A stretch of 35,120 nt of DNA, taken from the IMG/VR virus record IMGVR_UViG_3300008110_004404, positions 1 to 35,120 of that record, one strand, 5' to 3'. The notes beneath the pieces are model-generated. The model did no database searches. It was not told the DNA's origin and saw only the letters and a list, made by a program, of their open reading frames with translations. Position numbers and translations under genes: made by a program. Below are positions 6,821 through 14,784 of this stretch, piece by piece (within the stretch, counting starts at the first letter, position 1; each line of letters begins with the position of its first letter). This stretch comes from a virus.

Positions 6821-7282
6821 TTAACTAACCTCTGTGCGCCCATTTCCTAGATCCCGTTGTTGCACAGGACGAATGTCTCGGTTTAAGGGATCAGCTTGGG
6901 CCTGTTCATATACTTCTAAAGCAATATTCCTGCAAATTGCAGTCCACCATCTATCGACTATCATAGTGTCGGTATCATCATCACGCATTTTATAACCCGC
7001 TCTTATCAAATTGAGAATGAATTTGTCATTCCAATCCAACTCAAATGCGCCTGCATTGATATTTCCAGGATCAAGTTCCATACTAACTACAGCAACATAG
7101 GGCTCTCCTGCTTGTGTAGCCTTTTCTTTAGCAGACAATTCTACAGTAGGTTTCTTTACTCTGGGCTTGCGTGGTTTCTTTACCTTAGGCATTTTTGGAG
7201 TTGCCGTTGGCTCAGGTAAAACCTGAACAGACTCTACTACCTGTTCTACTGGCTTCTTTTTAAATCTATCAAATATACCCAT
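6821..7282 (-). CDS. Conserved phage protein with Lys/Pro-rich N-terminus
   Basis: A 153-residue protein from the ATG at 7282, which begins MGIFDRFKKKPVEQ. A frame extension upstream lies inside the UvsE gene and is unlikely. Residues 30-50 are Lys/Pro-rich and probably disordered. From residue 57 there is a folded domain: QAGEPYVAVVSMELDP, then GAFELDWNDKFILNLIRAGY and MIVDRWWTAICRNI. This C-terminal pattern recurs in uncharacterised proteins of T4-like aquatic phages. It overlaps the end of the UvsE gene by 14 bases. Confidence 0.75.
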   Translation of the reverse strand: MGIFDRFKKKPVEQVVESVQVLPEPTATPKMPKVKKPRKPRVKKPTVELSAKEKATQAGEPYVAVVSMELDPGNINAGAFELDWNDKFILNLIRAGYKMRDDDTDTMIVDRWWTAICRNIALEVYEQAQADPLNRDIRPVQQRDLGNGRTEVS

Positions 7283-8294
7283 TTTCTTTTGCTTTCTCGT
7301 ATAATTTAAAGCTGGCAAGATTCTTTGCCTTCGATTCGCACATTATATCAAAGTTATCTAAGAATGTCAATGCCCAATCATTTACTGCGTCATTCCAATA
7401 GAAGTCACTATGGGCACGTAGTTTTTGCTTATTGTGACCACTCTCTATCAACGGAATAAGAGCGGGGCGACATGATCTGGAATGGCCTGTAAGTACATCA
7501 TCACGACTGACGGAATAATGCATAGTAGGCCGATTCCCCCTCCAACTATCAATGACCATTTTAACGCGGTCATCATTCGGGTCAATATATTCTCCACTGT
7601 TAACCCAGTGATGATGAATGTCCAATACGATTGGAACCAAATCTGCAATTTCAAGAACTGTGTGTAAACCATGTGTAATCTCCTCGTTTTCAATTGTAAG
7701 TGTGTTTCTCGCTTCCGGCGAGAGTCTTTCATAGGCTTTTCTGATACCATCGGGGCCAGCACGACCAGAGATATGTACATTAATTTTAATGTCTTGAAAT
7801 TTCTGACCATATCCCATCCAGCGAGCCATGTCACAATGATATTCAAATTCTTCTATACTCTTATTTACTACTTCTGGACGATCACTTGCTAATACTACGA
7901 ATTGATCTGGGTGAAAACTTAGTCGTACATTGTTTTCCCTAGCAGTCTTACCCAATGGGGCAAACCAATGTGCAAGCTGATTTTGAACGTCGGTGGATTG
8001 CCAGAATTCAGTGTAATCCTCATGTGTGTAAAAACTTAACATATCACTAGTGATACGCAACATACGCAATGGTTCGGGTAGACTTGCTACTTTCTTAATT
8101 AGTGCATGGGTATTAAGAATGTTTTTCTTAGCAACATCAATAATCTTTTCCTCTACAAGATTACGCTTATTGCGTTTAGCCCATGCCATAGTGGTACCCC
8201 CAGTGTTAAGACCCTCGACACTGGCGATCTCGCCCTTCTTGTTGATTTCGGCAAATTTACACGCAAAGCCGATGCGTTTGATAGGTGTAGTCAT
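7269..8294 (-). CDS. uvsE: UV-damage endonuclease (UVDE family)
   Basis: A 341-residue TIM-barrel DNA repair nuclease that nicks 5' to UV photoproducts. It has the UVDE signatures IGFACK (residues 8-13), LSFHPDQFVVL (125-135), INVHISG (171-177), TIENEE (200-205) and VLDIHHHW (223-230), with the His/Glu/Asp metal ligands in order. I choose the ATG at 8294. A longer frame from TTG at 8330 would overlap the promoter (8302-8330) and adds residues unlike the family. No ribosome site is visible, and the promoter would start RNA at the ATG. The gene would help keep phage DNA intact in sunlit water. Confidence 0.9.
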   Translation of the reverse strand: MTTPIKRIGFACKFAEINKKGEIASVEGLNTGGTTMAWAKRNKRNLVEEKIIDVAKKNILNTHALIKKVASLPEPLRMLRITSDMLSFYTHEDYTEFWQSTDVQNQLAHWFAPLGKTARENNVRLSFHPDQFVVLASDRPEVVNKSIEEFEYHCDMARWMGYGQKFQDIKINVHISGRAGPDGIRKAYERLSPEARNTLTIENEEITHGLHTVLEIADLVPIVLDIHHHWVNSGEYIDPNDDRVKMVIDSWRGNRPTMHYSVSRDDVLTGHSRSCRPALIPLIESGHNKQKLRAHSDFYWNDAVNDWALTFLDNFDIMCESKAKNLASFKLYEKAKENGYI

Positions 8295-8301
8295 GTACAA
8301 G

Positions 8302-8330
8302 AGTGTAGCAGATAATTGATTATTTGTCAA
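8302..8330 (-). promoter_or_regulatory. Sigma70-type promoter of the UV endonuclease gene
   Basis: TTGACA (8330-8325), 17 bp, TACACT (8307-8302). The -35 is embedded in the last codons and stop of the epimerase gene (VDK, stop). The predicted RNA start is 8295-8294, at the ATG. Confidence 0.72.
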
Positions 8331-9153
8331 CTTTTAATAAGTCTCTGAATTCATACATCTTTTTCATGTAGGAACTAGGATTGCCTAAAACACTTATGGG
8401 CAAATCACCCTGTCTGCGTGGTCCTATTTTGGTCAATAAGTCAATGTTTTTGATATCATTTACTTCCCTAAATAGATTTACAATCTCACCTACAGTGTGT
8501 CCTACTCCGTGTCCTAAGCATTCCATGTCATTGGAAGGTTGCTCAATCGCTAATTTTAGTGCTTCGCATATTTCCATAACATGAACATAATCACGCACAC
8601 AAGTGCCATCAACTGTATCATAGTCATTACCAAATATAGTAAATTCTTTGGTACGAATAGCACGAATCAAATTATAGAATAATCCATCTGGATTAGTAGG
8701 TTCTACTACAGTACTACCAATCACATTGTAAAATCTAAAGATAGTATAGGGCACATTGTTTTTTGTACAGTATTCACGAACACAATCTTCGGCTGCTTTC
8801 TTACTTGTGCCATATGCACTTTGACAATACTCTGCGGCACCAGTACTTGCAAATATAAAATTCTTTGTCTTGATACCATTCAATACATTGAGAGTTCCTG
8901 TTAGATTGGTCATATAGTAGTTACTAGGCATCTTCTCACTCTCACCTACATTTACTAGTGCAGCCAAATGTATTACTGCATCATACTCTCCTTGAAGGTA
9001 ATGCATAGTTCTGATATCACAATTAATAAAATGTTTGATATCTACTCTAGGGTTCATTGTGTCTAACCCGTATAACTCATACGTATCCTCTAACAATTTA
9101 GTTAGATGACTACCGATGTAGCCTGAGTTACCTGTGATTAAAATTTTCTTCAT
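8320..9153 (-). CDS. NAD-dependent sugar epimerase, GalE-like
   Basis: A 277-residue short-chain dehydrogenase-type epimerase. The NAD-binding Rossmann motif is GNSGYIG (residues 8-14), the catalytic Ser/Thr is in FASTGA (101-106), and the YxxxK pair is Y114 and K118. A GalE-like VRDYVHV segment follows. The likely reaction is interconversion of nucleotide sugars such as UDP-glucose and UDP-galactose. It is shorter than cellular GalE (about 340). The ATG overlaps the stop of the upstream glycosyltransferase as ATGA. It probably supplies sugar donors to the phage glycosyltransferases. Confidence 0.82.
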   Translation of the reverse strand: MKKILITGNSGYIGSHLTKLLEDTYELYGLDTMNPRVDIKHFINCDIRTMHYLQGEYDAVIHLAALVNVGESEKMPSNYYMTNLTGTLNVLNGIKTKNFIFASTGAAEYCQSAYGTSKKAAEDCVREYCTKNNVPYTIFRFYNVIGSTVVEPTNPDGLFYNLIRAIRTKEFTIFGNDYDTVDGTCVRDYVHVMEICEALKLAIEQPSNDMECLGHGVGHTVGEIVNLFREVNDIKNIDLLTKIGPRRQGDLPISVLGNPSSYMKKMYEFRDLLKVDK

Positions 9154-10499
9154 ATAAATTCAAATAGACTTGCGCCTACTTCCTCTTCTTTTGGTTTAAA
9201 ACTTGGGTCTTTACTTAGGTAAGAATTATCATCAGTATACCATACATTGATAAATTTGTATCTATTCGCTAATACGGATTCAAAATCTTCACGTGCCAAA
9301 TGACTACGCTTTAAATCTTTGATGTAATCACTATACTTTATTGTTTCATATGTGTTAATCTTGGCAGAATTTGTATTGCTCTGCTTGCCGACAAAGTTAT
9401 CTAAAAACTGTATCCACCCTTCAGCCACTAGTTCATCTAACATACGAATATAAACCAATGCACCTTCTGACTGATTGGTTCCGTATATTTGTTTAATGCG
9501 AGTACTGGCATCTTTGATATTTACCTTATGAAAAAAGTCATCTCTAAAATTATCTGACCAATCTTGTGAATCTAACACCACAGTTTGCATATGACCTAAA
9601 CATTCTAAGAATGCAAACGGATAGTTCTCACGCAAGCTAGGCATAAAGAATACACTACATCCTTTAATAAAGTCAACCTTTTCTTGACCAGTGATACCTG
9701 CTTTAATTTCGTAATCAGTTATACCAGCTTCTTCAAATGCTTTGATAAATTTCTTTTCACCGTTGCTATTAGTCATAACTTTGCAAGGTAATTGACATTC
9801 TTTCATTGCACGAATATATGCGTCAGGATTTTTACCCTCTTCCCATCTACCAATAAACAACACACCTTTACGAGGTCCTGTATAAGATTCAAGTAATCCT
9901 CGCTCACTCATTGGCATACGCAATAATGCACAGTTAGTTGCACCAAACTTAGTTAATTCATCTATGTTCTTTTTACTTTGTGTACCAATGATGATATCAG
10001 TAAACTCCATATGCTTGTTATAGAAGTTATGATAACTATCCAAAAACACATCACTGCCTTGACTTTCACGAAAAATCATACTATGTAAATGTGTATAGAA
10101 TACTACCGGAATATACTTGTTGACAGTCATGGCATACGCCGCAGTCATTGCTTCCTGCGTATTACACACAATCATATCATAGATATTTGTTTCAAACGCC
10201 TTTAACAATGATTTGCGAAAGTTGATAATCTTTTCAAAGTTGATTGTATCACTAAATGCAAATGTACCTGTATGGTCTGTGTACTTAAGTGGATCAGTTG
10301 GGTAAATAATATTTGCACCTAACCCACTAATTAAATCGCTAAATAAATTAGTAGGTGCTTTGTCTAAGATGATATCAACTTTCCAATTGATACGCCCACA
10401 CATCTCTGTGAAGCCTTTAGCAAATGAACCAATGCCACCATGTGGGATAAAGTGTTGGTCGCTAATTAAAAATGCAATTCGTTTGTTATATAATTTCAT
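9150..10499 (-). CDS. GT-B glycosyltransferase (GT4-like)
   Basis: About 449 residues from the ATG at 10499, which overlaps the upstream stop as ATGA; a TTG 15 bases earlier is less likely. The N-terminal acceptor domain has HFIPHGGIGSFAKGF. The C-terminal donor domain has VLFIGRWEEGKNPDAYIRA and an EX7E motif in RENYPFAFLE, typical of retaining GT4 enzymes. The acceptor is unknown: modified DNA bases, a virion protein or a host glycan are possible. The adjacent epimerase gene points to sugar transfer. A second glycosyltransferase lies at 16872-18059. Confidence 0.82.
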   Translation of the reverse strand: MKLYNKRIAFLISDQHFIPHGGIGSFAKGFTEMCGRINWKVDIILDKAPTNLFSDLISGLGANIIYPTDPLKYTDHTGTFAFSDTINFEKIINFRKSLLKAFETNIYDMIVCNTQEAMTAAYAMTVNKYIPVVFYTHLHSMIFRESQGSDVFLDSYHNFYNKHMEFTDIIIGTQSKKNIDELTKFGATNCALLRMPMSERGLLESYTGPRKGVLFIGRWEEGKNPDAYIRAMKECQLPCKVMTNSNGEKKFIKAFEEAGITDYEIKAGITGQEKVDFIKGCSVFFMPSLRENYPFAFLECLGHMQTVVLDSQDWSDNFRDDFFHKVNIKDASTRIKQIYGTNQSEGALVYIRMLDELVAEGWIQFLDNFVGKQSNTNSAKINTYETIKYSDYIKDLKRSHLAREDFESVLANRYKFINVWYTDDNSYLSKDPSFKPKEEEVGASLFEFI

Positions 10500-10732
10500 T
10501 GTTTTAGTTTCCAAATTAAATGTTCATGTTTGTGATGCCAACGATGCTCTATAATTGAATCACCTGGCCCCGTTAATACACTGGTTCCTCGATAAGCATA
10601 CTCTAGCCACATTTTTCTACCTGTTATATAGCACTGAGTTGGCCACCACACAAATTTAAATTCCCATCCAACGCAACGGCGATAAAACCAATCGTCTTTA
10701 CCTACACTTGGATTTGAATATGTTATACCCAT
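10496..10732 (-). CDS. Small Trp-rich conserved phage protein
   Basis: 78 residues from the ATG at 10732, which shares its A with the upstream stop (TGATG). An upstream frame extension is not needed. It reads MGITYSNPSVGKDDWFYRRC and then WWPTQCYITGRKMWLEYAYR, ending in HEHLIWKLKQ. Two cysteines and many Trp/Tyr residues suggest a compact fold. Proteins with 'WP..CY.TG..iWL..AY.G' and 'GPG.....HRW' are recurrent in phages, without a known function. Confidence 0.75.
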   Translation of the reverse strand: MGITYSNPSVGKDDWFYRRCVGWEFKFVWWPTQCYITGRKMWLEYAYRGTSVLTGPGDSIIEHRWHHKHEHLIWKLKQ

Positions 10733-10935
10733 CAATTTAGACCCCATTTTACTTTTAACCAAATACGCTCATGTATGTAGTAATCAACACTTAGCAATAT
10801 GTGAAGTGCGGTTGCAAATCCAGTAGCATTAGTTAAATTACCAGTAAACAAGTATGTCCAAAAGATTGTGAATAACCATGCAGTTAACCTATATGTAAGC
10901 ATCCTAACAATAGTTCTAGTTTTTGTTTCTATCAT
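10732..10935 (-). CDS. DUF2061-like small membrane protein
   Basis: 67 residues from the ATG at 10935, which overlaps the QueE stop as TAATG. The N-terminus MIETKTRTIVRMLTYRLTAW is followed by two predicted membrane segments and the HERIWLKVKWG tail. The 'K...R...YR' start and 'HERIW' end match the DUF2061 pattern. Function unknown. Its place between QueE and the glycosyltransferase is probably shared expression, though a role near the transporter is conceivable. Confidence 0.78.
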   Translation of the reverse strand: MIETKTRTIVRMLTYRLTAWLFTIFWTYLFTGNLTNATGFATALHILLSVDYYIHERIWLKVKWGLN

Positions 10936-11783
10936 TATGTTCCCCACTCATTTTTGAACAATGGGACTTGGAGTCGGTCTGAGTATCGCCAGCCTTTTCG
11001 CATTGCAAGTTCCGCCACATTTCTATTATTAAGATTGTACACCCGCTCAACCCCACCGCAAGGCATGAGATAAACAGGACCACGAAAAGCCCTCTTACGA
11101 TATTCATTGACCGCTTCCTCCGCCTCTTCGGCATCTTCTTTTGTAGCAATCACAAACTTAAGATATACAAATCCTACTTCACCGTAATCATGTATAACCT
11201 CTGACTTAATTGCATCTTCCCAACTCTCACCGCTGATACTAAGTTTTGGACTTACACTAAATGTAATACAATTCTTTTCTCTGTTTCTTTTCCAATCACT
11301 TAGATAGCTTTTAACTTCTGGATATAACATTTGTGTACCATTTGTCTCAATTGTTAGTTCTTTGAGTGGTCTCATTTTTTCGTGCGAAAGTAGTTCTGGA
11401 TATGATTTTTGCCAACCGAGAAGAGGTTCACCGCCAGTGATAACAAGATGTTCATCCAACCAACGACCATGAGGAAGTACATCAATAATGCTACCAACAA
11501 TATCATCGGTAGTGCGATAAGGACTAAGATGTTTGAAACGAGGGTCCCAAGACGCATAGCTGTCGCAGCCAGTACTAACAAGCGGTAACTGTTTGTAATC
11601 AGTGTAATAATGAACTCTACTAGCAACATCCTCTACTTCTTTACTTAATTCGCCTTTAGGCATACCAAAGCCCTGGCATTTAAAATTACACCCGAATGTT
11701 CGTAAGAACACACTAGGTACACCCATATAACGACCTTCGCCTTGTATACTATAAAATAATTCTGAAATCTTAATATCTGTCAT
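10935..11783 (-). CDS. queE: 7-carboxy-7-deazaguanine synthase (QueE), variant cysteine spacing
   Basis: A 282-residue radical-SAM enzyme that converts carboxytetrahydropterin to 7-carboxy-7-deazaguanine. The start ISELFYSIQGEGRYMG and the SAM-binding GGEP (residues 117-120) are typical. The iron-sulfur cysteines are unusual: C32 and C36 are in GCNFKC, but the third expected ligand two residues later is absent. The likely third cysteine is C73 in GCDSYASWD, which matches the CDxxxSW end of the usual CxxxCxxC loop. That implies an insertion of about 34 residues between ligands. The gene follows the transporter and QueD. Confidence 0.87.
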   Translation of the reverse strand: MTDIKISELFYSIQGEGRYMGVPSVFLRTFGCNFKCQGFGMPKGELSKEVEDVASRVHYYTDYKQLPLVSTGCDSYASWDPRFKHLSPYRTTDDIVGSIIDVLPHGRWLDEHLVITGGEPLLGWQKSYPELLSHEKMRPLKELTIETNGTQMLYPEVKSYLSDWKRNREKNCITFSVSPKLSISGESWEDAIKSEVIHDYGEVGFVYLKFVIATKEDAEEAEEAVNEYRKRAFRGPVYLMPCGGVERVYNLNNRNVAELAMRKGWRYSDRLQVPLFKNEWGT

Positions 11784-11786
11784 GTT

Positions 11787-11969
11787 TCACCAATGATGTA
11801 TTACACCTGCAACAATAAAAAAGTTTGTGATAACATATATTAGCACAATTATGGTACGAATGCAAGCAATACGGTCAGCTTCTTGATCCGTATTACCTGC
11901 TTTCTCACCTAGGGCTTTTGCCCATATTCGCCAAATTTTAGTTACTACTCTTAACAATGTTTTCTTCAT
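11787..11969 (-). CDS. Small membrane protein, 60 residues
   Basis: I choose the ATG at 11969 over the GTG at 11972. The N-terminal half is charged (IWRIWAKALGEKAGNTDQEA), followed by one long membrane segment (IIVLIYVITNFFIVAGVI). It overlaps the end of the transporter gene by 32 bases. Small proteins with 'WAKALGEKAG.TD.EAD' and a C-terminal membrane helix recur in T4-like aquatic phages. Function unknown; partnership with the adjacent transporter is only suggested by position. Confidence 0.72.
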   Translation of the reverse strand: MKKTLLRVVTKIWRIWAKALGEKAGNTDQEADRIACIRTIIVLIYVITNFFIVAGVIHHW

Positions 11970-12576
11970 CACTTGCCAATTTCTTTTGCAACTGATTTAA
12001 CAATACACCATAAGCGGGTAGAATGACTAACAAACTTACAAGTACTTTACTGATTGAATTGTTAGTCGCAACAATATGCCAATTATTAGCCATAAACTCA
12101 TTAGCACCATATGCAAACGCTGTAAAGAAGAATACATAAGTATCAAGGAATGTTGACACTACTGCACTAATAGCAGGAGCATACCACCACGTTGCATACT
12201 TTTCTCTGATATACTGAAATACATAAACATCAAGTAAGTTACTTAACAAGTAAGCAACACCTGAACCTAATCCAATACGAAATGCTACTGAATCAGGTGC
12301 ACCACCCATTTTAACTACTACCATTGATACAATGATAGCTGGGATAAACGCTATTGCAATTACTGCACGTCCGGTTTGTTTACCAAGTAAACGAACGGTC
12401 AAGTCAGTAAGTACAACTACTAATGGGAAAGTAAAAGCAGCCCATGCAATTGGAGCGCCAAACATTTCAAATTTAAATTGTACAATATAATTGCTAATAG
12501 CAATGATAATAATGTGGGCTAACATTAACTTAAATGCTAATGCACGATCCACTCCCTCTAAAAATTTGTCTAACAT
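11938..12576 (-). CDS. yhhQ: Queuosine-precursor transporter, YhhQ/VUT family
   Basis: A 212-residue membrane protein with about six hydrophobic segments and the family features NYIVQFK, FPLVVVLTDLTVRLLG (first charged motif) and LGSGVAYLLSNLLDVYVF. Family members import 7-deazaguanine bases such as preQ0. Here it lies directly between QueD and QueE genes, which fits supply of 7-deazaguanine for DNA modification. An AAGGAGAAA ribosome site precedes the ATG at 12576. It would act in the host inner membrane. Confidence 0.87.
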   Translation of the reverse strand: MLDKFLEGVDRALAFKLMLAHIIIIAISNYIVQFKFEMFGAPIAWAAFTFPLVVVLTDLTVRLLGKQTGRAVIAIAFIPAIIVSMVVVKMGGAPDSVAFRIGLGSGVAYLLSNLLDVYVFQYIREKYATWWYAPAISAVVSTFLDTYVFFFTAFAYGANEFMANNWHIVATNNSISKVLVSLLVILPAYGVLLNQLQKKLASDEENIVKSSN

Positions 12577-12588
12577 AATTTCTCCTTT

Positions 12589-13128
12589 TTAATTAAACAA
12601 GTCCTCGTTCCATTCACGATGCCCTTCACGAAAAGCCATGTTACTTTGAGTCTCACGAACTTCTACACGATAGCACCATAAACGCTTTGCTTCACCCGGT
12701 CCCCATAGGTCCGGAATGTAAACACCATTGACATACTTATATAGCATGTCTGCTAAACCTTCGCATCCTAGTCTAGGAAGGATAGTAAGTTTAGCCATTT
12801 TCTTTTCTTGCAATAATTTGAATGTTTCTAATTCTGGGTCATCTTGTGCTACTAATAGGGTGTGGTCAAATTGATCCTCTAGAATCTTTTTCAATTCTTT
12901 TAGTCCACCATAGTCTGCCGCCCAATTGCGTACATCTAAATCATCTGTACCGAAATAGAATTTCATACTGAAACTATAACCATGAATCATATTGCAATGA
13001 CTGTCTGCACGCCATTGACGATATGCACATGGAAATGAATCGTGATACTCTTTAGTTGAAGTATATTTGTATTGTTTTGCAGAACGCCATGGATGATGTT
13101 CGAATCCAATTTGATTTAAGTTTGCCAT
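12589..13128 (-). CDS. queD: 6-carboxytetrahydropterin synthase (QueD) of the phage-type subfamily
   Basis: 179 residues, catalysing conversion of dihydroneopterin triphosphate to carboxytetrahydropterin, the QueE substrate. Visible motifs are HDSFPCAYRQW (residues 29-39), HCNMIHGYSF (44-53), VRNWAADYGGLK (67-78), the D88-H89 pair in FDHTLL, and E159 in VRET. The usual second zinc histidine of HGH is Tyr51 here, so metal binding must differ or use H44. I read this as a subfamily feature, not a broken gene. It heads a run with transporter and QueE, under a sigma70 promoter and a late-type box. Confidence 0.85.
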   Translation of the reverse strand: MANLNQIGFEHHPWRSAKQYKYTSTKEYHDSFPCAYRQWRADSHCNMIHGYSFSMKFYFGTDDLDVRNWAADYGGLKELKKILEDQFDHTLLVAQDDPELETFKLLQEKKMAKLTILPRLGCEGLADMLYKYVNGVYIPDLWGPGEAKRLWCYRVEVRETQSNMAFREGHREWNEDLFN

Positions 13129-13145
13129 TATTTTCTCCTATGTTA

Positions 13146-13174
13146 ATTATAGCATAGGCAGCAGAATTTGTAAA
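13146..13174 (-). promoter_or_regulatory. Sigma70-type promoter of the queD operon
   Basis: TTTACA (13174-13169), 17 bp, TATAAT (13151-13146). The leader carries an AGGAGAAAA ribosome site before the ATG at 13128. A late-type box lies about 30 bp upstream, so the operon could be read both early and late. Confidence 0.72.
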
Positions 13175-13202
13175 GCGGGATGATGTCCAGAGACCGCTGT
13201 GG

Positions 13203-13210
13203 TATTTATC
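13203..13210 (-). promoter_or_regulatory. Late-type promoter box GATAAATA
   Basis: GATAAATA on the minus strand, 75 bases upstream of the queD ATG. It overlaps the end of the gene at 13206-13523 and lies upstream of the sigma70 promoter at 13146-13174. Confidence 0.5.
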
Positions 13211-13523
13211 GGTAAATTGCTAATAACATTTGGTACTTACTATGTGCATCTGCAAGTGCAGGATGTTTACTACGAAGGTACTGTTCTTCTCGTTCTTTAC
13301 CGAGAAAATGTTCAGCACGGGAAACAACACCAGCTAAATTTTCTAACGAACGCTTATCTATTTCCATCTCAATGATCTCTGGTTGATTATAATGGTAATA
13401 TAATTCTTCATCATTGTATCCATATGTATATGATTCATATGTATGTGAAACACGTGGGTAACCTCGCCTAATATTAAAATTACGAAAGTTAAAATCTTTA
13501 ATAAATTTTTCTAAGTTTACCAT
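13206..13523 (-). CDS. Unknown phage protein, 105 residues
   Basis: A Tyr-rich protein: FRNFNIRRGYPRVSHTYES, then YNDEELYYHYNQPEIIEMEI, then a helical C-terminus with RAEHFLGKEREEQYLRSKHP. No family recognised. Its ATG shares a base with the upstream stop (TAATG), so it is translationally coupled to the cytidylyltransferase-like gene. Confidence 0.68.
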   Translation of the reverse strand: MVNLEKFIKDFNFRNFNIRRGYPRVSHTYESYTYGYNDEELYYHYNQPEIIEMEIDKRSLENLAGVVSRAEHFLGKEREEQYLRSKHPALADAHSKYQMLLAIYR

Positions 13524-13990
13524 TACTTACCCTTCTGTGCTTCTGCTTCTGCTACACGCTTGCGTAAACTTGAACTACTGAAACTATGGTCACGCCCGTT
13601 GAATACAATTTGAATCTTACGTTGGTAGCATTCCGCATCACCTGAGAATGATTTATTTTCATATTCAACACCCAATATACGAACATTGAGAGGTAATATC
13701 AATAATAAGTCAATCAAATCTTGTTCAGTTTGATATACCACAACCTCATCAACATAGCGGCATGCACTTAATTGAATTTGTCGTTCTACAATACTTTGAA
13801 TAGGTCTATTTTTTGTATCAGGTCTATCAATTGTTGGATCGGTCTGTAGTCCAGCAATTAGATAATCACAATGATTCTTAGCCTCACTAAGCATTGCAAT
13901 ATGCCCGGCATGTAGCATATCAAAGGTACTAAAGGTTATACCTATCTTTTTACCTTTTTTATTAAGTTTTTTGATTTCATTAAATATCAT
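13523..13990 (-). CDS. Cytidylyltransferase-like nucleotidyltransferase
   Basis: About 155 residues from the ATG at 13990 (ATGA overlap with the upstream stop); a GTG at 14008 is less likely. It has the HxGH signature in FSTFDMLHAGHIAML, a central ERQIQLSACRYVDEV and the C-terminal FSSSSLRKRV, equivalent to ISST.LR.R. These are the motifs of glycerol-3-phosphate cytidylyltransferase and the second domain of RfaE/HldE. It would join a nucleotide to a sugar or alcohol phosphate; the substrate is unknown. It may feed the phage glycosyltransferases. Confidence 0.82.
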   Translation of the reverse strand: MIFNEIKKLNKKGKKIGITFSTFDMLHAGHIAMLSEAKNHCDYLIAGLQTDPTIDRPDTKNRPIQSIVERQIQLSACRYVDEVVVYQTEQDLIDLLLILPLNVRILGVEYENKSFSGDAECYQRKIQIVFNGRDHSFSSSSLRKRVAEAEAQKGK

Positions 13991-14223
13991 TCTTTTAATC
14001 TTCTCCACATAACTTTTTGTTCATGTTCTTTGATGAATTCATCCTCACCCGAAAAGGTAGGACTATCTTTCATAATAGCATCTAACATCCACTTGAGTTT
14101 GTGTAAATCTTTTTTGATTTCAAATGTCGTGAATCCGTCATTGTACGGACTATTCAACTCTACCCCACTCATATAGATTTGATGACTAACACTATTATAA
14201 TCCATTGGTTTTCTAAATCCCAT
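13987..14223 (-). CDS. Unknown phage protein, 78 residues
   Basis: Begins MGFRKPMDYNSVSHQIYMSG; the C-terminal half is helical (FEIKKDLHKLKWMLDAIM) and ends KVMWRRLKE. An AGGAG ribosome site precedes the ATG at 14223. It overlaps the end of the 45-residue gene at 14213-14350. The first part recalls small phage proteins with 'MGFRKPMD..SVSHQI'. Function unknown. Confidence 0.7.
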   Translation of the reverse strand: MGFRKPMDYNSVSHQIYMSGVELNSPYNDGFTTFEIKKDLHKLKWMLDAIMKDSPTFSGEDEFIKEHEQKVMWRRLKE

Positions 14224-14350
14224 TATTTAAACTCCTAATTTTACGCCATATAACATCAAATGTATTTGGATTCAACATAACTTCCCATCCTTTTGGAATT
14301 ACTTCAGGAAAGAAATGTGTCTTACCGTTGCTGTGTTTGTATAGTTTCAT
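14213..14350 (-). CDS. Small phage protein, 45 residues
   Basis: The ATG at 14350 overlaps the stop of the upstream gene as ATGA; the frame ends at TAG (14215-14213). The protein reads MKLYKHSNGKTHFFPEVIPK, then GWEVMLNPNTFDVIWRK. It fills what would otherwise be a gap of over 120 bases and carries the ribosome site for the next gene. No family recognised, but coupling on both sides supports it. Confidence 0.65.
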   Translation of the reverse strand: MKLYKHSNGKTHFFPEVIPKGWEVMLNPNTFDVIWRKIRSLNNGI

Positions 14351-14784
14351 TCTTCAGCTTCCCATTTTTCTTTGAATCTCTCTTGATAAAGTTCTTGGGC
14401 ATGGTCTAAAAAAGTTTGATATAAATCATTGTGGTAATCATTTGCACTCATAAAACTCAAAGGATTAATAGCCATTGTCCACTGTACAGTAGATGAGTAA
14501 GTGAGGAAAGTATAAGAGAGTTTGCTTTCCCTATCATAAATTTCATCGACTATATGTTTTTGAATAGGATTATTTTTAGCGTATTTTGCTTTAACTTTTT
14601 TATCTTCTTCTTTGGCTTGTTGACAGAAAATTTTATATTCTGCTATAGTCATTTTTGATATCATTTCCTCAGTTTCGATTATGATATCAGGGGCCTTTAG
14701 TTCTTTTAATCGTTTTACTCTCAACAACCTTTCTTCCTGAAATTTTTTATTTCTACTAATAGTATCTTCAATAATTTCACTCAT
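14347..14784 (-). CDS. Unknown phage protein, 145 residues
   Basis: The first 80 residues are highly charged and helical (ISRNKKFQEERLLRVKRLKE), with coiled-coil character. A segment SYTFLTYSSTVQWTMAINPL follows, and a charged C-terminal helix ends in EKWEAEE. No family recognised. It overlaps the upstream gene by 8 bases and is coupled to the 45-residue gene downstream. Confidence 0.65.
   Translation of the reverse strand: MSEIIEDTISRNKKFQEERLLRVKRLKELKAPDIIIETEEMISKMTIAEYKIFCQQAKEEDKKVKAKYAKNNPIQKHIVDEIYDRESKLSYTFLTYSSTVQWTMAINPLSFMSANDYHNDLYQTFLDHAQELYQERFKEKWEAEE

Noticed and set aside
6815-6826. 12-bp palindrome AGTTAATTAACT near the end of the gene at 6821-7282
   Set aside because: Purely AT-rich, no GC stem and no T run; not convincing as a terminator or operator.
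8295-8330. Longer UvsE reading frame from TTG at 8330
   Set aside because: The extension overlaps a promoter and the epimerase stop, and the family begins near the ATG at 8294.
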